From an uncultured Nesterenkonia sp. (GTDB lineage Bacteria > Actinomycetota > Actinomycetes > Actinomycetales > Micrococcaceae): 64,000 nucleotides of DNA. The notes beneath the pieces were generated by a model. That model had not been told where the DNA came from. It was given only the letters and a program-made list of their open reading frames with translations, and did no database searches. A program made the position numbers and the translations under genes. Positions 24,603 to 34,044 of this stretch are shown here, piece by piece. The DNA is taken from NCBI GenBank assembly GCA_946222885.1, contig CAMIAK010000006.1, positions 1 through 64,000 of the forward strand, written 5' to 3'. How positions within the stretch are numbered: position 1 is the stretch's first letter; every line of letters starts with the position of its first letter.

Positions 24603-25633
24603 TGACTGCCGATGGCCTTCCTTCCGCAATGAGGGCAAGTGTGTTGACCGGGAACAACGTCCTCTCGGTACAGGAGCGGCCTGTGCCGGAGCCCGGCGCT
24701 GACGAGGTGCTGGTCAGAGTGGCGGCGGTCGGAGTCTGCGGGTCCGACACCCACTACTACCGCGAGGGTCGTCTCGGGGACTTCGTGGTCGAGGGCCCGT
24801 TGGTCCTCGGCCACGAGCTCTCCGGGACCATCGTGGCCGTAGGCAGCGCAGTGGAGCCTGGACGGGTGGGGTGCCGGGTGGCAGTCGAGCCGCAGCGTCC
24901 ATGTATGAGATGTCGGCAGTGCCGGGCAGGGCGCTACAACCTGTGTCCCGATGTGGAGTTCTATGCGACTCCACCGGTCGATGGAGCTTTCGCCGAATAT
25001 GTGGTGATCCAGGATTCCTTCGCCTATGAGATTCCGGACGCGATGTCCTTCGAGGCGGCTGCCTTGCTGGAGCCCCTCTCCGTGGCGGTGGCTGCCGTGC
25101 GCAAGGCCAGGATTGAGCCGGCGTCGAGTGTGTTGATCGCTGGAGCGGGGCCTATCGGCATCATCTGCGCCCAGGCTGCCAAAGCATTCGGGGGCTCGCG
25201 AATTGTGGTGACTGATGTCGTTGCAGAGAGACGGGCTCGCGCGTTGGAGTATGGTGCCACGGAAGTACTCGACCCGATGGTGGATTCTCAGCGGATCTCG
25301 GAACTCGGGGTGGATGCGTTTATCGATGCCAGCGGTGCTCCACAAGCCGTAGACGCCGGTATCCGAGCAGTCGCGCCTGCGGGCGTTGCGGTGTTGGTTG
25401 GGCTGGGGCACTCCACCATGGAGCTTCCGGTGGAACAGATCCAGAACCTGGAACTGACGGTCACTGGCATCTTCCGCTACGTAAACACATGGCCCGCGGC
25501 GATCCACCTGGCGGCATCGGGCTTTGTCGACCTGGACTCGCTGGTCACAGGACGCTTCGACCTGGACCATGCGGCGCAGGCTCTTGACTCGGACCAGGAT
25601 CCGCAGACTCTCAAGTCTGTAGTCCTTCCCTGA
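24602..25633 (+). CDS. zinc-dependent polyol dehydrogenase (L-iditol/xylitol dehydrogenase type)
   Basis: This 343-residue medium-chain dehydrogenase shows the catalytic zinc pattern 'GVCGSDTHYY' and 'LGHELSG'. The structural zinc cysteines are in 'PCMRCRQCRAGRYNLC' (about 100-115). The Rossmann motif is 'VLIAGAGPIGIICAQAAKAFG'. Close relatives oxidise sorbitol, xylitol or L-iditol to ketoses. With a CUT2 ABC importer and a SorC regulator, uptake and oxidation of a polyol is the likely role. No ketose kinase follows, so the product may be handled by XylB (54263) or by an enzyme outside the window. Confidence 0.85.
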   Translation: MTADGLPSAMRASVLTGNNVLSVQERPVPEPGADEVLVRVAAVGVCGSDTHYYREGRLGDFVVEGPLVLGHELSGTIVAVGSAVEPGRVGCRVAVEPQRPCMRCRQCRAGRYNLCPDVEFYATPPVDGAFAEYVVIQDSFAYEIPDAMSFEAAALLEPLSVAVAAVRKARIEPASSVLIAGAGPIGIICAQAAKAFGGSRIVVTDVVAERRARALEYGATEVLDPMVDSQRISELGVDAFIDASGAPQAVDAGIRAVAPAGVAVLVGLGHSTMELPVEQIQNLELTVTGIFRYVNTWPAAIHLAASGFVDLDSLVTGRFDLDHAAQALDSDQDPQTLKSVVLP

Positions 25634-25655
25634 GGAACCATTGGAGGAGCAGAGT

Positions 25656-26417
25656 ATGACAGAACAATTCCACGGCACCGCAGAGTTCGCGGGTCAGGTC
25701 GCGGTCGTCACCGGCGCTGCGAGCGGCATCGGCTATGCGATTGCGCAGCACCTCGCTGAGCGGGGTGCTCGTTTGGCAGGTGTCGACGTCAGAGCTGAAG
25801 TCTCCGAGCATATGGACGAACTTCCGGGGGAGGGGCATTGGGGGATCATCGTCGATCTCACGGAACCGGGTGCGGCGGAGAGGGTGGCGACAGATATCGT
25901 TGCTGAACTCGGTGTTCCTGCGATCCTGGTAAATTCGGCCGGTATCGGGCGTATGGACCAAGCAGTCAGCCTCTCTCCGGAGATCTGGCATCAGACGCTT
26001 GCGGTGAACCTATCTGCGAGTTTCTTCATGGCGCAGGCCGTCGGAAGGCTGATGGTGGAGGCTGGTTATGGACGGATCATCAATATCGCTTCGCAGGCGG
26101 CAGAGCTGGGGCTGAAGGGACACGCCGCCTACTCGGCGAGCAAGGCGGGCGTCCTTGGCTTCACCCGGGTGCTGGCTGTGGAGTGGGCCAGATCGGGAGT
26201 CACGGTGAACGCGGTCTCTCCGACGATCGTCGCCACAGCACTCGGGAAACGGGTCTGGGCAGGGGAAGCGGGGGAGAAGGCCCGCGAAGAGATCCCCGCC
26301 GGACGCTTCGCCGAGCCAGAAGAGGTAGCGGGACTCGTCGGCTATCTGGCCGGTAAAAGAGCCGGGATGGTGAATGGGGAGAATCTCGTCATCGATGGTG
26401 CCCGTTCTGTGATCTGA
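25656..26417 (+). CDS. short-chain dehydrogenase/reductase
   Basis: This 253-residue classical SDR has 'VVTGAASGIGYAIAQHLAERG' as the cofactor motif, 'VNSAGIGRMD' in place of NNAG, and the catalytic Ser/Tyr/Lys in 'INIASQAAELGLKGHAAYSASKAG'. The chosen start is ATG 25656 with GGAGGAG at 25643-25649; a TTG at 25641 would lie on the ribosome site. It is the last gene of the polyol operon and may oxidise or reduce a related sugar or polyol. Substrate unknown. Confidence 0.85.
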   Translation: MTEQFHGTAEFAGQVAVVTGAASGIGYAIAQHLAERGARLAGVDVRAEVSEHMDELPGEGHWGIIVDLTEPGAAERVATDIVAELGVPAILVNSAGIGRMDQAVSLSPEIWHQTLAVNLSASFFMAQAVGRLMVEAGYGRIINIASQAAELGLKGHAAYSASKAGVLGFTRVLAVEWARSGVTVNAVSPTIVATALGKRVWAGEAGEKAREEIPAGRFAEPEEVAGLVGYLAGKRAGMVNGENLVIDGARSVI

Positions 26418-26464
26418 GCAGCGATCTCGTTCGGCTGTGCTTCAGCCTGAGAAGAAGTAGGTGA

Positions 26465-26490
26465 TCGGCCCAGAGAAAGGTCTCGGCCGA
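26465..26490 (+). terminator. weak hairpin after the polyol operon
   Basis: TCGGCC (26465-26470) pairs with GGCCGA (26485-26490), and AGA/TCT pairs continue inside after one C-C mismatch. There is no strong T-tract. It lies 48 bp after the SDR stop. The rest of the 212-bp gap up to 26630 shows nothing I can name. Confidence 0.35.
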
Positions 26491-26629
26491 CTATCTGTTT
26501 GGATGAAGCTCATTGCCGCCCCTTGCCGCCCGGCTGGGACGAGAGGAGGTTCTGCGCGTATGGTCTTGGCCATGCAGTAAGAACTTTGCTCATCTACGCC
26601 GCCCAGCTGAATGTGATGGAGTGGGGACT

Positions 26630-26851
26630 ATGTTGAACGAACCCGAGCATGTGCTCTATGTGTTGTATATGGCAGGAACTTTTGCCCTGATCATCCTGCT
26701 GGTGACTCTGGTCGTCTACGCCTTGCGGAAGGCAGGGCGTAGACGGAGGCAGCGCGTCCGCGAGGCAAGACTGGGAGAGGCTGCAGGTGAGGTCCAGCAT
26801 CGTCCCTCTAAGTCTGGCCGAGGCTCCTCGGATCTGGACGGCTATCTCTGA
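26630..26851 (+). CDS. small single-span membrane protein, unknown function
   Basis: This is a 73-residue protein starting at ATG 26630. A short acidic N-terminus is followed by one strong transmembrane helix ('YMAGTFALIILLVTLVVYAL', about 12-31), a run of arginines and lysines ('RKAGRRRRQRVR') and a polar tail. The positive-inside rule puts the tail in the cytoplasm. The upstream sequence GGAGTGGGG provides a weak ribosome site. The upstream frame stays open but has unconvincing coding sequence. I do not recognise the family. Confidence 0.5.
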   Translation: MLNEPEHVLYVLYMAGTFALIILLVTLVVYALRKAGRRRRQRVREARLGEAAGEVQHRPSKSGRGSSDLDGYL

Positions 26852-26868
26852 GGACTGACGCTTCGTTA

Positions 26869-26910
26869 TTGACGCAGGCTCCTGTCGTATTTAGTCTCTT
26901 CATAAGACGA
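26869..26910 (+). promoter_or_regulatory. promoter of the GH3 gene with imperfect dyad
   Basis: A -35 TTGACG (26869-26874), a 17-bp spacer and a -10 TAGTCT (26892-26897) lie 63 bp before the ATG. A TCGTATTTA...CATAAGACGA dyad (about 26885-26910) overlaps the -10 and start site and is a candidate operator. It does not match the LacI boxes of the next island. Confidence 0.5.
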
Positions 26911-26959
26911 AATGTGTGGCGCGTCACTGAATTTCTTCACTCCATGCGAAGGGACATCT

Positions 26960-29335
26960 ATGCCTCAGGCGATCACGGGACCTTGGAATGACCCCACCCT
27001 CCCGGCCTCCGAGAGGGTCGAGATGCTCCTTGAGCAGATGACGCTGGAGGAGAAGGCGTCCCAACTGGGGGCCTACTGGGAGCAGGTCGCCCCGAAGAGG
27101 GAGAAGCGCCAGGAGGAGAGCGGTGAAGTCGCTCCCATGCAGGATGCCATGAGCGCTGCCCAGCTGCCTTGGGAGGAGGAGCTCGCCGACGGTCTGGGGC
27201 AGCTCACCCGTGTCTTCGGGACTCGCCCCCTCACGCCTGCGGAGGGTGTCGCCGAGCTGCGCCGGCGTCAGCGGGAGGTCATCGCTGCAAACCGTTTCGG
27301 AATCCCTGCGCTGGCGCATGAGGAATGCCTGGCGGGTTTCACCGCCTACCAGGCGACGGCTTATCCCGTCCCCTTGGCCTGGGGCGCGGCTTTCGACCCT
27401 GAACTGGTCCGTCGGATGGCTGAGCGCGTCGGCCGGGACATGAAGGCTGTCGGCATACAGCAGGGTCTCTCACCGGTGCTCGACCTCGTCACTGACTCGC
27501 GTTGGGGCCGGGTGGAGGAGACGATCGGGGAGGACCCCTATGTGATCGGGACTCTCGCGACAGCATACGTGCAGGGACTGCAGGAGGCGGGAGTCATCGC
27601 CACTCTCAAGCACTTCGCCGGATATGCCGCCTCCCGGGGAGCCCGAAACCACGCGCCGGTCCGTATGGGTCGTCGCGAGCTGATGGATCTGGTCTTCCCT
27701 CCCTTTGAGATGGCGGTACGTGAGGCTGGGGTGAAGTCGGTGATGAACTCCTACGCCGACCTGGACGGTGAGGCCCCGGCCGCCTCCCACTGGCTGCTCA
27801 CTGAGGTGCTCCGCGAACAGTGGGGCTTCGAAGGGACTGTCGTCGCCGATTACTTCGCCGTCTCTTTCCTTCAGAAGACCCACCGTGTGGCTGAAAGCCT
27901 GGCCGAGGCCGCGAACAAGGCCATCACAGCAGGGCTCGATGTAGAGCTGCCGCAGACCGCGGGTTACCGCACTCTGCCCGAACAGGTCCGGAGGGGCCTG
28001 CTCGCTGAAGAGGTTCTTGACACCGCTGTGCGTCGACACCTGATGCATAAGGTCGAACAGGGACTGCTGGACCGTCCGGCCGGTCAGGACTGGCAGCCCC
28101 GGGTTCAGGAGGGCGTGGATCTCAACTCCAGGGAGAACCGCGACCTGGCCCGCGAGATGGCGCAGAAGTCGCTGGTGCTGCTCAAGAACGGCACTCCAGG
28201 AGCAGGTGACGCCGTCCTGCCGCTGGATCTCGCTGCGCTTGCCGGACAGAAGGTGGCCATCATCGGGCCTTCGGCCTCTCGGGGGCGGACCATGTTGGGC
28301 TGCTATTCCTTTGTGAACCACGTCATGGCCAAGCGTCCCGACGATGAGCTGGGCATCGAGATCCCCACCCTCCTCGAGGAGGCTCAGCGGCGTTTCGTCT
28401 CTGCGGAGGTCAGCTATGAGGAGGGTTGCCCCATCGTCGGATATGACGAGAGCGGCATTCCCGCTGCCGCAGCGGCCGCCCAGGAAGCAGGGCTGGCCAT
28501 CGTCACAGTCGGCGATCAGGCGGGCCTCTTCGGTCACGGCACCTCCGGAGAGGGCTGTGATGCCGAGGACCTCACTCTGCCCGGTGCCCAGCAGCAGCTC
28601 GTGGAAGCGGTCATCGCCACCGGGACCCCCGTGATTCTGATCGTGATCTCCGGGCGTCCCTACGCGCTGGGGGCTGTCGCCGACAGCTGTGCAGCCATCG
28701 TCCAGGGCTTCTTCCCCGGACAGGAGGGGGCCCCTGCCATCCTGGATCTGCTGGCCGGTGAGGTCGAACCTTCCGGGCGTCTTCCGATCGGCGTTCCGGC
28801 GCATCCAGGAGGACAACCGGCCGGTTACATCGCACCGCCGCTGGGTCAGCGAACCAAAGGTGTCTCCAACCTCGACCCCACGCCGCTGTATCCCTTCGGG
28901 CATGGGCTCAGCTACAGCACGGTGGAATATTCAGAGCTGCAGATCAGCGCCGCAGAGATTCCGGTGGACGGCACTGTGGAGGTGCGTGCCACTGTCACCA
29001 ACACCGGCGAACGTCCTGCTGCCGAACTCGTCCAGCTCTATGGGGGAGATCGTTCGGCCTCAGTGGCCCGGCCGGTGAGACAGCTCCTGGGCTACGTGCG
29101 AGCCGAGCTGCAGCCGGGGGAGAGCAGCACGGTGGCTTTCCAGCTCCATGCCGACCGTTTTTCCTTCACCGGTCTGGAGTATCAGCGCATCGTGGAGCCG
29201 GGAATGATCGATCTCTGGGTCGGCTCGTCGTCCGGTCACCTCCCATTGGAAGGGGAGCTGCTTCTGACCGGAGAGGTCCGGCAGGTTGAGGGCCCCCGGG
29301 TGATGACCACCCCTGCGTGGGTCCGCCCCGCCTGA
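26960..29335 (+). CDS. glycoside hydrolase family 3 (beta-glucosidase/beta-xylosidase)
   Basis: This 791-residue GH3 enzyme has an N-terminal TIM-barrel ('LAHEECLAGFTAYQATAYP', 'TDSRWGRVEETIGEDPYV', 'LKHFAGYAASRGARNHAPV') with the nucleophile Asp in 'GTVVADYFAV' (about residue 297). Then come the alpha/beta sandwich and a C-terminal fibronectin-III-like domain ('VTNTGERPAAELVQLYGG'). There is no signal peptide, so it is cytoplasmic and acts on imported oligosaccharides. ATG 26960 has GAAGGGA upstream; an earlier in-frame start at 26912 lacks a ribosome site. 'YQATAYP' in the active-site region is common in xylosidase/arabinosidase-like members. Confidence 0.88.
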   Translation: MPQAITGPWNDPTLPASERVEMLLEQMTLEEKASQLGAYWEQVAPKREKRQEESGEVAPMQDAMSAAQLPWEEELADGLGQLTRVFGTRPLTPAEGVAELRRRQREVIAANRFGIPALAHEECLAGFTAYQATAYPVPLAWGAAFDPELVRRMAERVGRDMKAVGIQQGLSPVLDLVTDSRWGRVEETIGEDPYVIGTLATAYVQGLQEAGVIATLKHFAGYAASRGARNHAPVRMGRRELMDLVFPPFEMAVREAGVKSVMNSYADLDGEAPAASHWLLTEVLREQWGFEGTVVADYFAVSFLQKTHRVAESLAEAANKAITAGLDVELPQTAGYRTLPEQVRRGLLAEEVLDTAVRRHLMHKVEQGLLDRPAGQDWQPRVQEGVDLNSRENRDLAREMAQKSLVLLKNGTPGAGDAVLPLDLAALAGQKVAIIGPSASRGRTMLGCYSFVNHVMAKRPDDELGIEIPTLLEEAQRRFVSAEVSYEEGCPIVGYDESGIPAAAAAAQEAGLAIVTVGDQAGLFGHGTSGEGCDAEDLTLPGAQQQLVEAVIATGTPVILIVISGRPYALGAVADSCAAIVQGFFPGQEGAPAILDLLAGEVEPSGRLPIGVPAHPGGQPAGYIAPPLGQRTKGVSNLDPTPLYPFGHGLSYSTVEYSELQISAAEIPVDGTVEVRATVTNTGERPAAELVQLYGGDRSASVARPVRQLLGYVRAELQPGESSTVAFQLHADRFSFTGLEYQRIVEPGMIDLWVGSSSGHLPLEGELLLTGEVRQVEGPRVMTTPAWVRPA

Positions 29336-29352
29336 GACGACGGGAAAGGACC

Positions 29353-30804
29353 TCAGCGGGGTCGGTAGGTGGTGGGATCCTCGGTGCGGATGATGAGTTC
29401 CCGGAGGTCCTCCAGACTGCCGCTCAGTGTGCCCGCCGTGCGTGCCTGGATGAGCAGGTTGCCGATTGCGGTGGCTTCTACCGGCCCAGCGACCACAGGA
29501 TAGCCGCTGCGGTCAGCAGTCGCCTGGCACAGCAATGTGTTGAGCGATCCGCCGCCGACCATGTGGACGACATCGATGCGTCGCCCCGCCAGCCGAGCGG
29601 CATCAGCCAGCGCGGAGGCGAAGCCCGCGGCGATCGACTCGACGATGCTCCGCACGAGCTCCGGTTTGGACGTCGGCGCTGGGGTTCCCCGCTCGGAGCA
29701 GAGTTCAGCAATACGGGCCGGCATGTCTCCCGGACTCACGAACCGATCGTCCTGCACATCGAAGAGCGCGACGGCGCTGTCAGGCACCTGGGCGGCGGCT
29801 TCCAGCAGGGTGGGCAGGTCCTGAGGTTGGCCAGACTCCCGCTCCCAGGTGCGCAGAGTCTCCGAAAGGAGCCAGGTCCCCATCACGTTGGTGAGGAAGC
29901 GTATCCGTCCGTCTACTCCGCCCTCATTGGTGAAGTTCGCCCCCCGAGAGGCTTCGGTGATGACGGGCTCGTCCAGTTCCAGACCCACCAGCCCCCAGGT
30001 CCCGCAGGAGATGTAAGCGGCATCAGGTGTGGAGAGCGGGGTCCCCACGATGGCGCTGGCCGTGTCATGGGAACCCACGAGGGTGATCGGCAGGCGGTGG
30101 CCCAGCAGCGGGGTGAGCTTCTCCCGGGTTCGCCCGAGGTGGGCGCCGGGAGAAACGACCTCGGTGAAGAGGTTACGGGGAAGGCCTAAGGCGTCCATGA
30201 GCCCGGTGTCCCAGGTGGGCGTCCCGGAGGAGGTGGTGCGCACGTCGAGCAGGCCGGTCGTCGAGGCATTGGTGGCCTCGGTCGCCATCTGCCCAGTGAG
30301 CCAATAGCCCAGCAGATCAGGCACCATCAACAGTTTCTGCGCCCGGTCCAGCAACGGCTCGGCAGCCAGCTGGTAGAGCGTGTTGAAGGGAAGGAACTGG
30401 AGGCCGTTACGCCGGTAGAGCTCTTCGAACGGGGCGGCCTCATGAACTTTATCCACACCGAGGCTGGTGCGGGGATCCCGGTAGTGGAAGGGCGTTCCCA
30501 GCAGAGTCATCTGTTCCGTCGGGCTGCCGGCCAGCAGCCCGTAGTCCACGGCCCAGGAGTCCACGGCGGCGGAGACCAGGCCGCCGTTGCCCTGCGCCTG
30601 CCGCGAGGCCGCGGCCAGACCGTGGAGAGCATGATCGTAGAGGCCGACCATGTTCCAGTGGAGACCATCGGGAAGGTCCACCACTCCGTTCGGAAACCGT
30701 GCCGCCTCGCGCAGCTCCAGGCGGTCCGGACCGATCCGGCCGAGGACCACGCGCCCGGAGGAGGCGCCGAGGTCCACCGCCGCGTGCATCGTCGACGTCG
30801 GCAT
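29353..30804 (-). CDS. rhaB: rhamnulokinase
   Basis: This FGGY-family kinase of 483 residues phosphorylates L-rhamnulose at C1. It shows 'AVDLGASSGRVVLGRIG' (phosphate loop), 'DSWAVDYGLL', 'YRDPRT', 'ISCGTWGLVGLE' and 'HMVGGGSLNTLLCQATAD', which are typical of RhaB rather than xylulokinase. It is the last gene of a six-gene operon (permeases, Gfo/Idh, rhaI, rhaD, rhaB) and lies 8 bp after rhaD. Its 3' end is 17 bp from the convergent GH3 gene. Confidence 0.92.
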   Translation of the reverse strand: MPTSTMHAAVDLGASSGRVVLGRIGPDRLELREAARFPNGVVDLPDGLHWNMVGLYDHALHGLAAASRQAQGNGGLVSAAVDSWAVDYGLLAGSPTEQMTLLGTPFHYRDPRTSLGVDKVHEAAPFEELYRRNGLQFLPFNTLYQLAAEPLLDRAQKLLMVPDLLGYWLTGQMATEATNASTTGLLDVRTTSSGTPTWDTGLMDALGLPRNLFTEVVSPGAHLGRTREKLTPLLGHRLPITLVGSHDTASAIVGTPLSTPDAAYISCGTWGLVGLELDEPVITEASRGANFTNEGGVDGRIRFLTNVMGTWLLSETLRTWERESGQPQDLPTLLEAAAQVPDSAVALFDVQDDRFVSPGDMPARIAELCSERGTPAPTSKPELVRSIVESIAAGFASALADAARLAGRRIDVVHMVGGGSLNTLLCQATADRSGYPVVAGPVEATAIGNLLIQARTAGTLSGSLEDLRELIIRTEDPTTYRPR

Positions 30805-30812
30805 CGGTGGCC

Positions 30813-32849
30813 TCAGCGCAGGAAGGCTGCGGCCACGCCGGCGTCGACCGGCACGTGCAGCCCCGTGGTGTGGGACATGTCAGAGGACAGCAGGGCGAAG
30901 GCGGCGTTGGCGACGTTCTCCGGCAGCACCTCACGCTTGAGGATGGTGCGCTGGGCGTAGAACTTCCCCAGGTCCTTCTCCTCGATGCCGTAGGTCGCCG
31001 CGCGATTCGCACCCCAGCCGGAGGCGAAGATCCCCGAACCCTGCACCACCCCGTCAGGGTTGATCCCGTTGACGCGGATCTGGTGCTCGCCCAGCTCGGC
31101 GGCCAGCAGCCGCACCTGGTGGGCCTGGTCGGCCTTGGTCGCCGAGTAGGCGATGTTGTTGGGGCCGGCGAACACTGAATTCTTGGAGGAGATGTAGACG
31201 ATGTCTCCGCCGAGACCCTGTTCGATGAGGACCTTGGCCGCGGTCTTGGACACCAGGAAGGATCCCTTGGCCATGACATCGTGCTGCAGGTCCCAGTCCT
31301 TCTCAGTGGTCTCCAGCAGGGGCTTGGACAGGGACAGCCCGGCATTGTTGATCACGATGTCGAGCCCGCCGAAGGCCAGCAGGGTCTCATTGATGGCCTG
31401 CTGGACCGCCTCCTCGCTGGAGACGTCGACGGCGACGCCGATGGCCTGATCGGGATCGCCGATCTCCGCGGCCGCCTCCTGGGCCTTCTCCAGGTTCAGA
31501 TCCGCGATGGCGACGACGGCGCCTTCAGCAGCCAGACGCTTGGCGATGGCCTTGCCGATGCCGGAAGCGGCGCCGGTGACCAGGGCGACCCGGGTGGCCA
31601 GCTCCTTGGGTTTGGGCATCCGCTGGAGCTTGGCCTCCTCCAGAGCCCAGTACTCGATACGGAACTTCTCATGCTCATCAATGGGTGCATAGGTGGAGAG
31701 TCCCTCAGCTCCGCGCATCACATTGATGGCGTTGATGTAGAACTCTCCGGCCACCCGTGCGGTCTGTTTGTCCTTGCCGAAGCTGAACATGCCCACCCCG
31801 GGCACCAGCACGATCGCGGGGTCCGCACCGCGGATAGCGGGGCTCTCAGAGTCGGAGTGACGGTCGTAGTACGCCTGGTAGTCGGTGCGGTAGGTCTCAT
31901 GGAGCTCACGCAGCCGCTTCACCGAGTCTTCGACGGACGCATCAGCGGGCAGGTCCAGCACCAGGGGCTTCACCTTGGTGCGCAGGAAGTGGTCCGGACA
32001 GCTGGTGCCCAGTCCGGCCAGGCGGGGGTGCTCACCGTGGGCGAGGAAATCCAGGACGGCGTCGTCGTCGGTGAAGTGCCCCACCTGCGGACGGTCTGCG
32101 CTGGCGATGGAGCGGATGGTGGGCATCAGCGCGGCGGCCTTGGCGCGGCGCTCGGCTTCCTTCAGGGGCCCGTAACCGTGCAGGGGTGCGCCGAAGGGTT
32201 GGGGCTTGGAGTGCTCCTCGATGTATTTGGCCGCGGTGTCGATGATCCAGAGGGAGTTCTGCTCGGACTCATCAGAGGTCTCTCCCCAGGCGGTGATGCC
32301 GTGACCACCAAGGATGCAGCCCACAGCCTGCGGGTTCCTCTCCTTGATCTCTGCGATGTCCAGGCCCAGCTGAAAACCTGGGCGGCGCCAGGGGACCCAC
32401 ACGACCTTGTCGCCGAAGATCTTCTGGGTGAGTTCCGGCCCGTCTGCGGCGGTCGCGATCGCGATGCCGGAATCAGGGTGGAGATGGTCCACATGAGCCG
32501 CATCGACCAGGCCGTGCATGGCGGTGTCGATCGACGGGGCTGCCCCGCCTTTGCCGTGGAGGGTGTAGTCGAAGGCGGTGACCATTTCGTCCTCGCGCTC
32601 CACTCCGGGATAGGTGTTGACCATGGCCCGCAGGCGGTCCATGCGGAGAACGGCCAACCCGCTCTTCGTGAGGGTGCCGAGATCCCCGCCGGAGCCCTTG
32701 ACCCAGAGCAGTTCCACGTCCTGCCCGGTCACGGGGTCACGCTCGGTGCCTTTGGCAGACGCGTTGCCGCCGGCGTAGTTGGTGTTCTTCGGATCGGCGC
32801 CCAGCCGGTTGGATCGGCTGATCAGGGCGTCCACTGTGGGGTTCGTCAT
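30813..32849 (-). CDS. rhaD: bifunctional rhamnulose-1-phosphate aldolase / L-lactaldehyde dehydrogenase
   Basis: A 678-residue two-domain enzyme. The N-terminal 430 residues form a class II aldolase/adducin domain ('NTNYAGGNASAKG', 'HVDHLHPDSGIAIATA', 'GGHGITAWGE' with zinc-binding histidines). The C-terminal 240 residues are an SDR domain ('LVTGAASGIGKAIAKRLAAEG', 'INNAGLS', 'YSATKADQ'). It splits rhamnulose-1-phosphate to DHAP and L-lactaldehyde and oxidises the aldehyde to lactate. This fusion is the usual form in actinobacteria. ATG 32849 is preceded by GGTAGGAG. Confidence 0.92.
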   Translation of the reverse strand: MTNPTVDALISRSNRLGADPKNTNYAGGNASAKGTERDPVTGQDVELLWVKGSGGDLGTLTKSGLAVLRMDRLRAMVNTYPGVEREDEMVTAFDYTLHGKGGAAPSIDTAMHGLVDAAHVDHLHPDSGIAIATAADGPELTQKIFGDKVVWVPWRRPGFQLGLDIAEIKERNPQAVGCILGGHGITAWGETSDESEQNSLWIIDTAAKYIEEHSKPQPFGAPLHGYGPLKEAERRAKAAALMPTIRSIASADRPQVGHFTDDDAVLDFLAHGEHPRLAGLGTSCPDHFLRTKVKPLVLDLPADASVEDSVKRLRELHETYRTDYQAYYDRHSDSESPAIRGADPAIVLVPGVGMFSFGKDKQTARVAGEFYINAINVMRGAEGLSTYAPIDEHEKFRIEYWALEEAKLQRMPKPKELATRVALVTGAASGIGKAIAKRLAAEGAVVAIADLNLEKAQEAAAEIGDPDQAIGVAVDVSSEEAVQQAINETLLAFGGLDIVINNAGLSLSKPLLETTEKDWDLQHDVMAKGSFLVSKTAAKVLIEQGLGGDIVYISSKNSVFAGPNNIAYSATKADQAHQVRLLAAELGEHQIRVNGINPDGVVQGSGIFASGWGANRAATYGIEEKDLGKFYAQRTILKREVLPENVANAAFALLSSDMSHTTGLHVPVDAGVAAAFLR

Positions 32850-32860
32850 CGTGGTGTCTC

Positions 32861-34021
32861 CTACCAACTCATCTGGGTGCCGCCGACGCGGTCGGCCTCG
32901 ATCTTCTCCTGGTAGCCCGAGGCCGCGTAGGCCTTCATGGGGTGCGTGGGCAGCCCCCGGGACTCGCGCCACGCGGCCAGGTCGGCCCGCACATCGGTGT
33001 AGAAGGCATCCATGAAGATCTCGTGGGCGCCGAGCACGTCCCCAGCCTGCTGGGCTGCGGCCAGGGCCTCACGGTCCACCATCAGCGCCCGGGCGGTCAT
33101 CTCCTGCACATTGAGCACGCTGCGGATCTGTCCGGGGATCTTCTTCTCGATGTTGTGGCACTGATCGAGCATGAACGCCACTCCGGAGTCCGGTGCGTAG
33201 CCCCCGCCCCGGATGACTTCGAAGAGGATCCGGAACAGCTGGAAGGGGTCTGCCGAGCCGACGATGAGGTCATCGTCGGCGTAGTTGCGCGAGTTGAAGT
33301 CGAAGGACCCGAGCTTGCCGACCCTCAGCAGCTGGGCCACGATGAACTCCACATTGGTGCTGGGTGCATGGTGCCCGGTGTCCAAGCAGACCACGGCGTT
33401 CTCGCCCAGGGCCTGCACGTGCAGCAGAGCGGTGCCCCAGTCCGGCACATCGGTGTGGTAGAAGGCAGGCTCGAAGATCTTGTACTCCAGCACCAGGCGC
33501 TGCTGTGGTGAGAGAGCCGCGTAGATCTTCTCCAGGGAATCCGCCAGACGGTCCTGCCGGGCACGCATGTCTGCCTGTCCGGGGTAGTTGGAGCCGTCGG
33601 CCAGCCAGATCTTCAGATCCTGGGATCCGGTGGCACTCATGATGTCGATGCACTCGAAGTGGTGATCGATGGCCTTCTGCCGCACGGCTTCATCGTGGTG
33701 AGTCAGGCCGCCCAGTTTGTAGTCATCGTCCTGGAAGGTGTTGGAGTTGATCGTGCCGATCTCCACGCCCTGCTCCTGGGCGTAGGAGCTCAGGATGCTG
33801 TAGTCGTCCACCTTGTCCCAGGGGATGTGCAGCGCCACCTTCGGGGCCAGGCCGGTGAAGCGGTGGACTGTGGCGGCGTCAGCGATCTTCTCTTCCACCG
33901 TGCGCGGAGTGCCGGGAGAGCCGAAGACCTTGAAGCGGGTGCCAGAGTTTCCGTAGGCCCAGGACGGCACCTCGATGGCCTGGTGCTCCAGCTGCGGAGC
34001 GATCTGGTCAAAAGTGGGCAT
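32861..34021 (-). CDS. rhaI: L-rhamnose isomerase (Pseudomonas stutzeri/actinobacterial type)
   Basis: This 386-residue TIM-barrel isomerase is of the RhaI type, shorter than E. coli RhaA. Metal and substrate residues can be read in 'ALHIPWDK', 'LKIWLADGSNYPGQADMRAR', 'LEYKIFEPAFYHTDVPDWGTA', 'CLDTGHHAPSTN' and 'FDFNSRNYADDD'. It converts L-rhamnose to L-rhamnulose. It lies 11 bp upstream of rhaD. ATG 34021 with GGAGCTCC upstream gives the family N-terminus; upstream codons are open but not conserved. Confidence 0.92.
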   Translation of the reverse strand: MPTFDQIAPQLEHQAIEVPSWAYGNSGTRFKVFGSPGTPRTVEEKIADAATVHRFTGLAPKVALHIPWDKVDDYSILSSYAQEQGVEIGTINSNTFQDDDYKLGGLTHHDEAVRQKAIDHHFECIDIMSATGSQDLKIWLADGSNYPGQADMRARQDRLADSLEKIYAALSPQQRLVLEYKIFEPAFYHTDVPDWGTALLHVQALGENAVVCLDTGHHAPSTNVEFIVAQLLRVGKLGSFDFNSRNYADDDLIVGSADPFQLFRILFEVIRGGGYAPDSGVAFMLDQCHNIEKKIPGQIRSVLNVQEMTARALMVDREALAAAQQAGDVLGAHEIFMDAFYTDVRADLAAWRESRGLPTHPMKAYAASGYQEKIEADRVGGTQMSW

Positions 34022-34044
34022 GGGAGCTCCTTCGTTGTGGCGTT

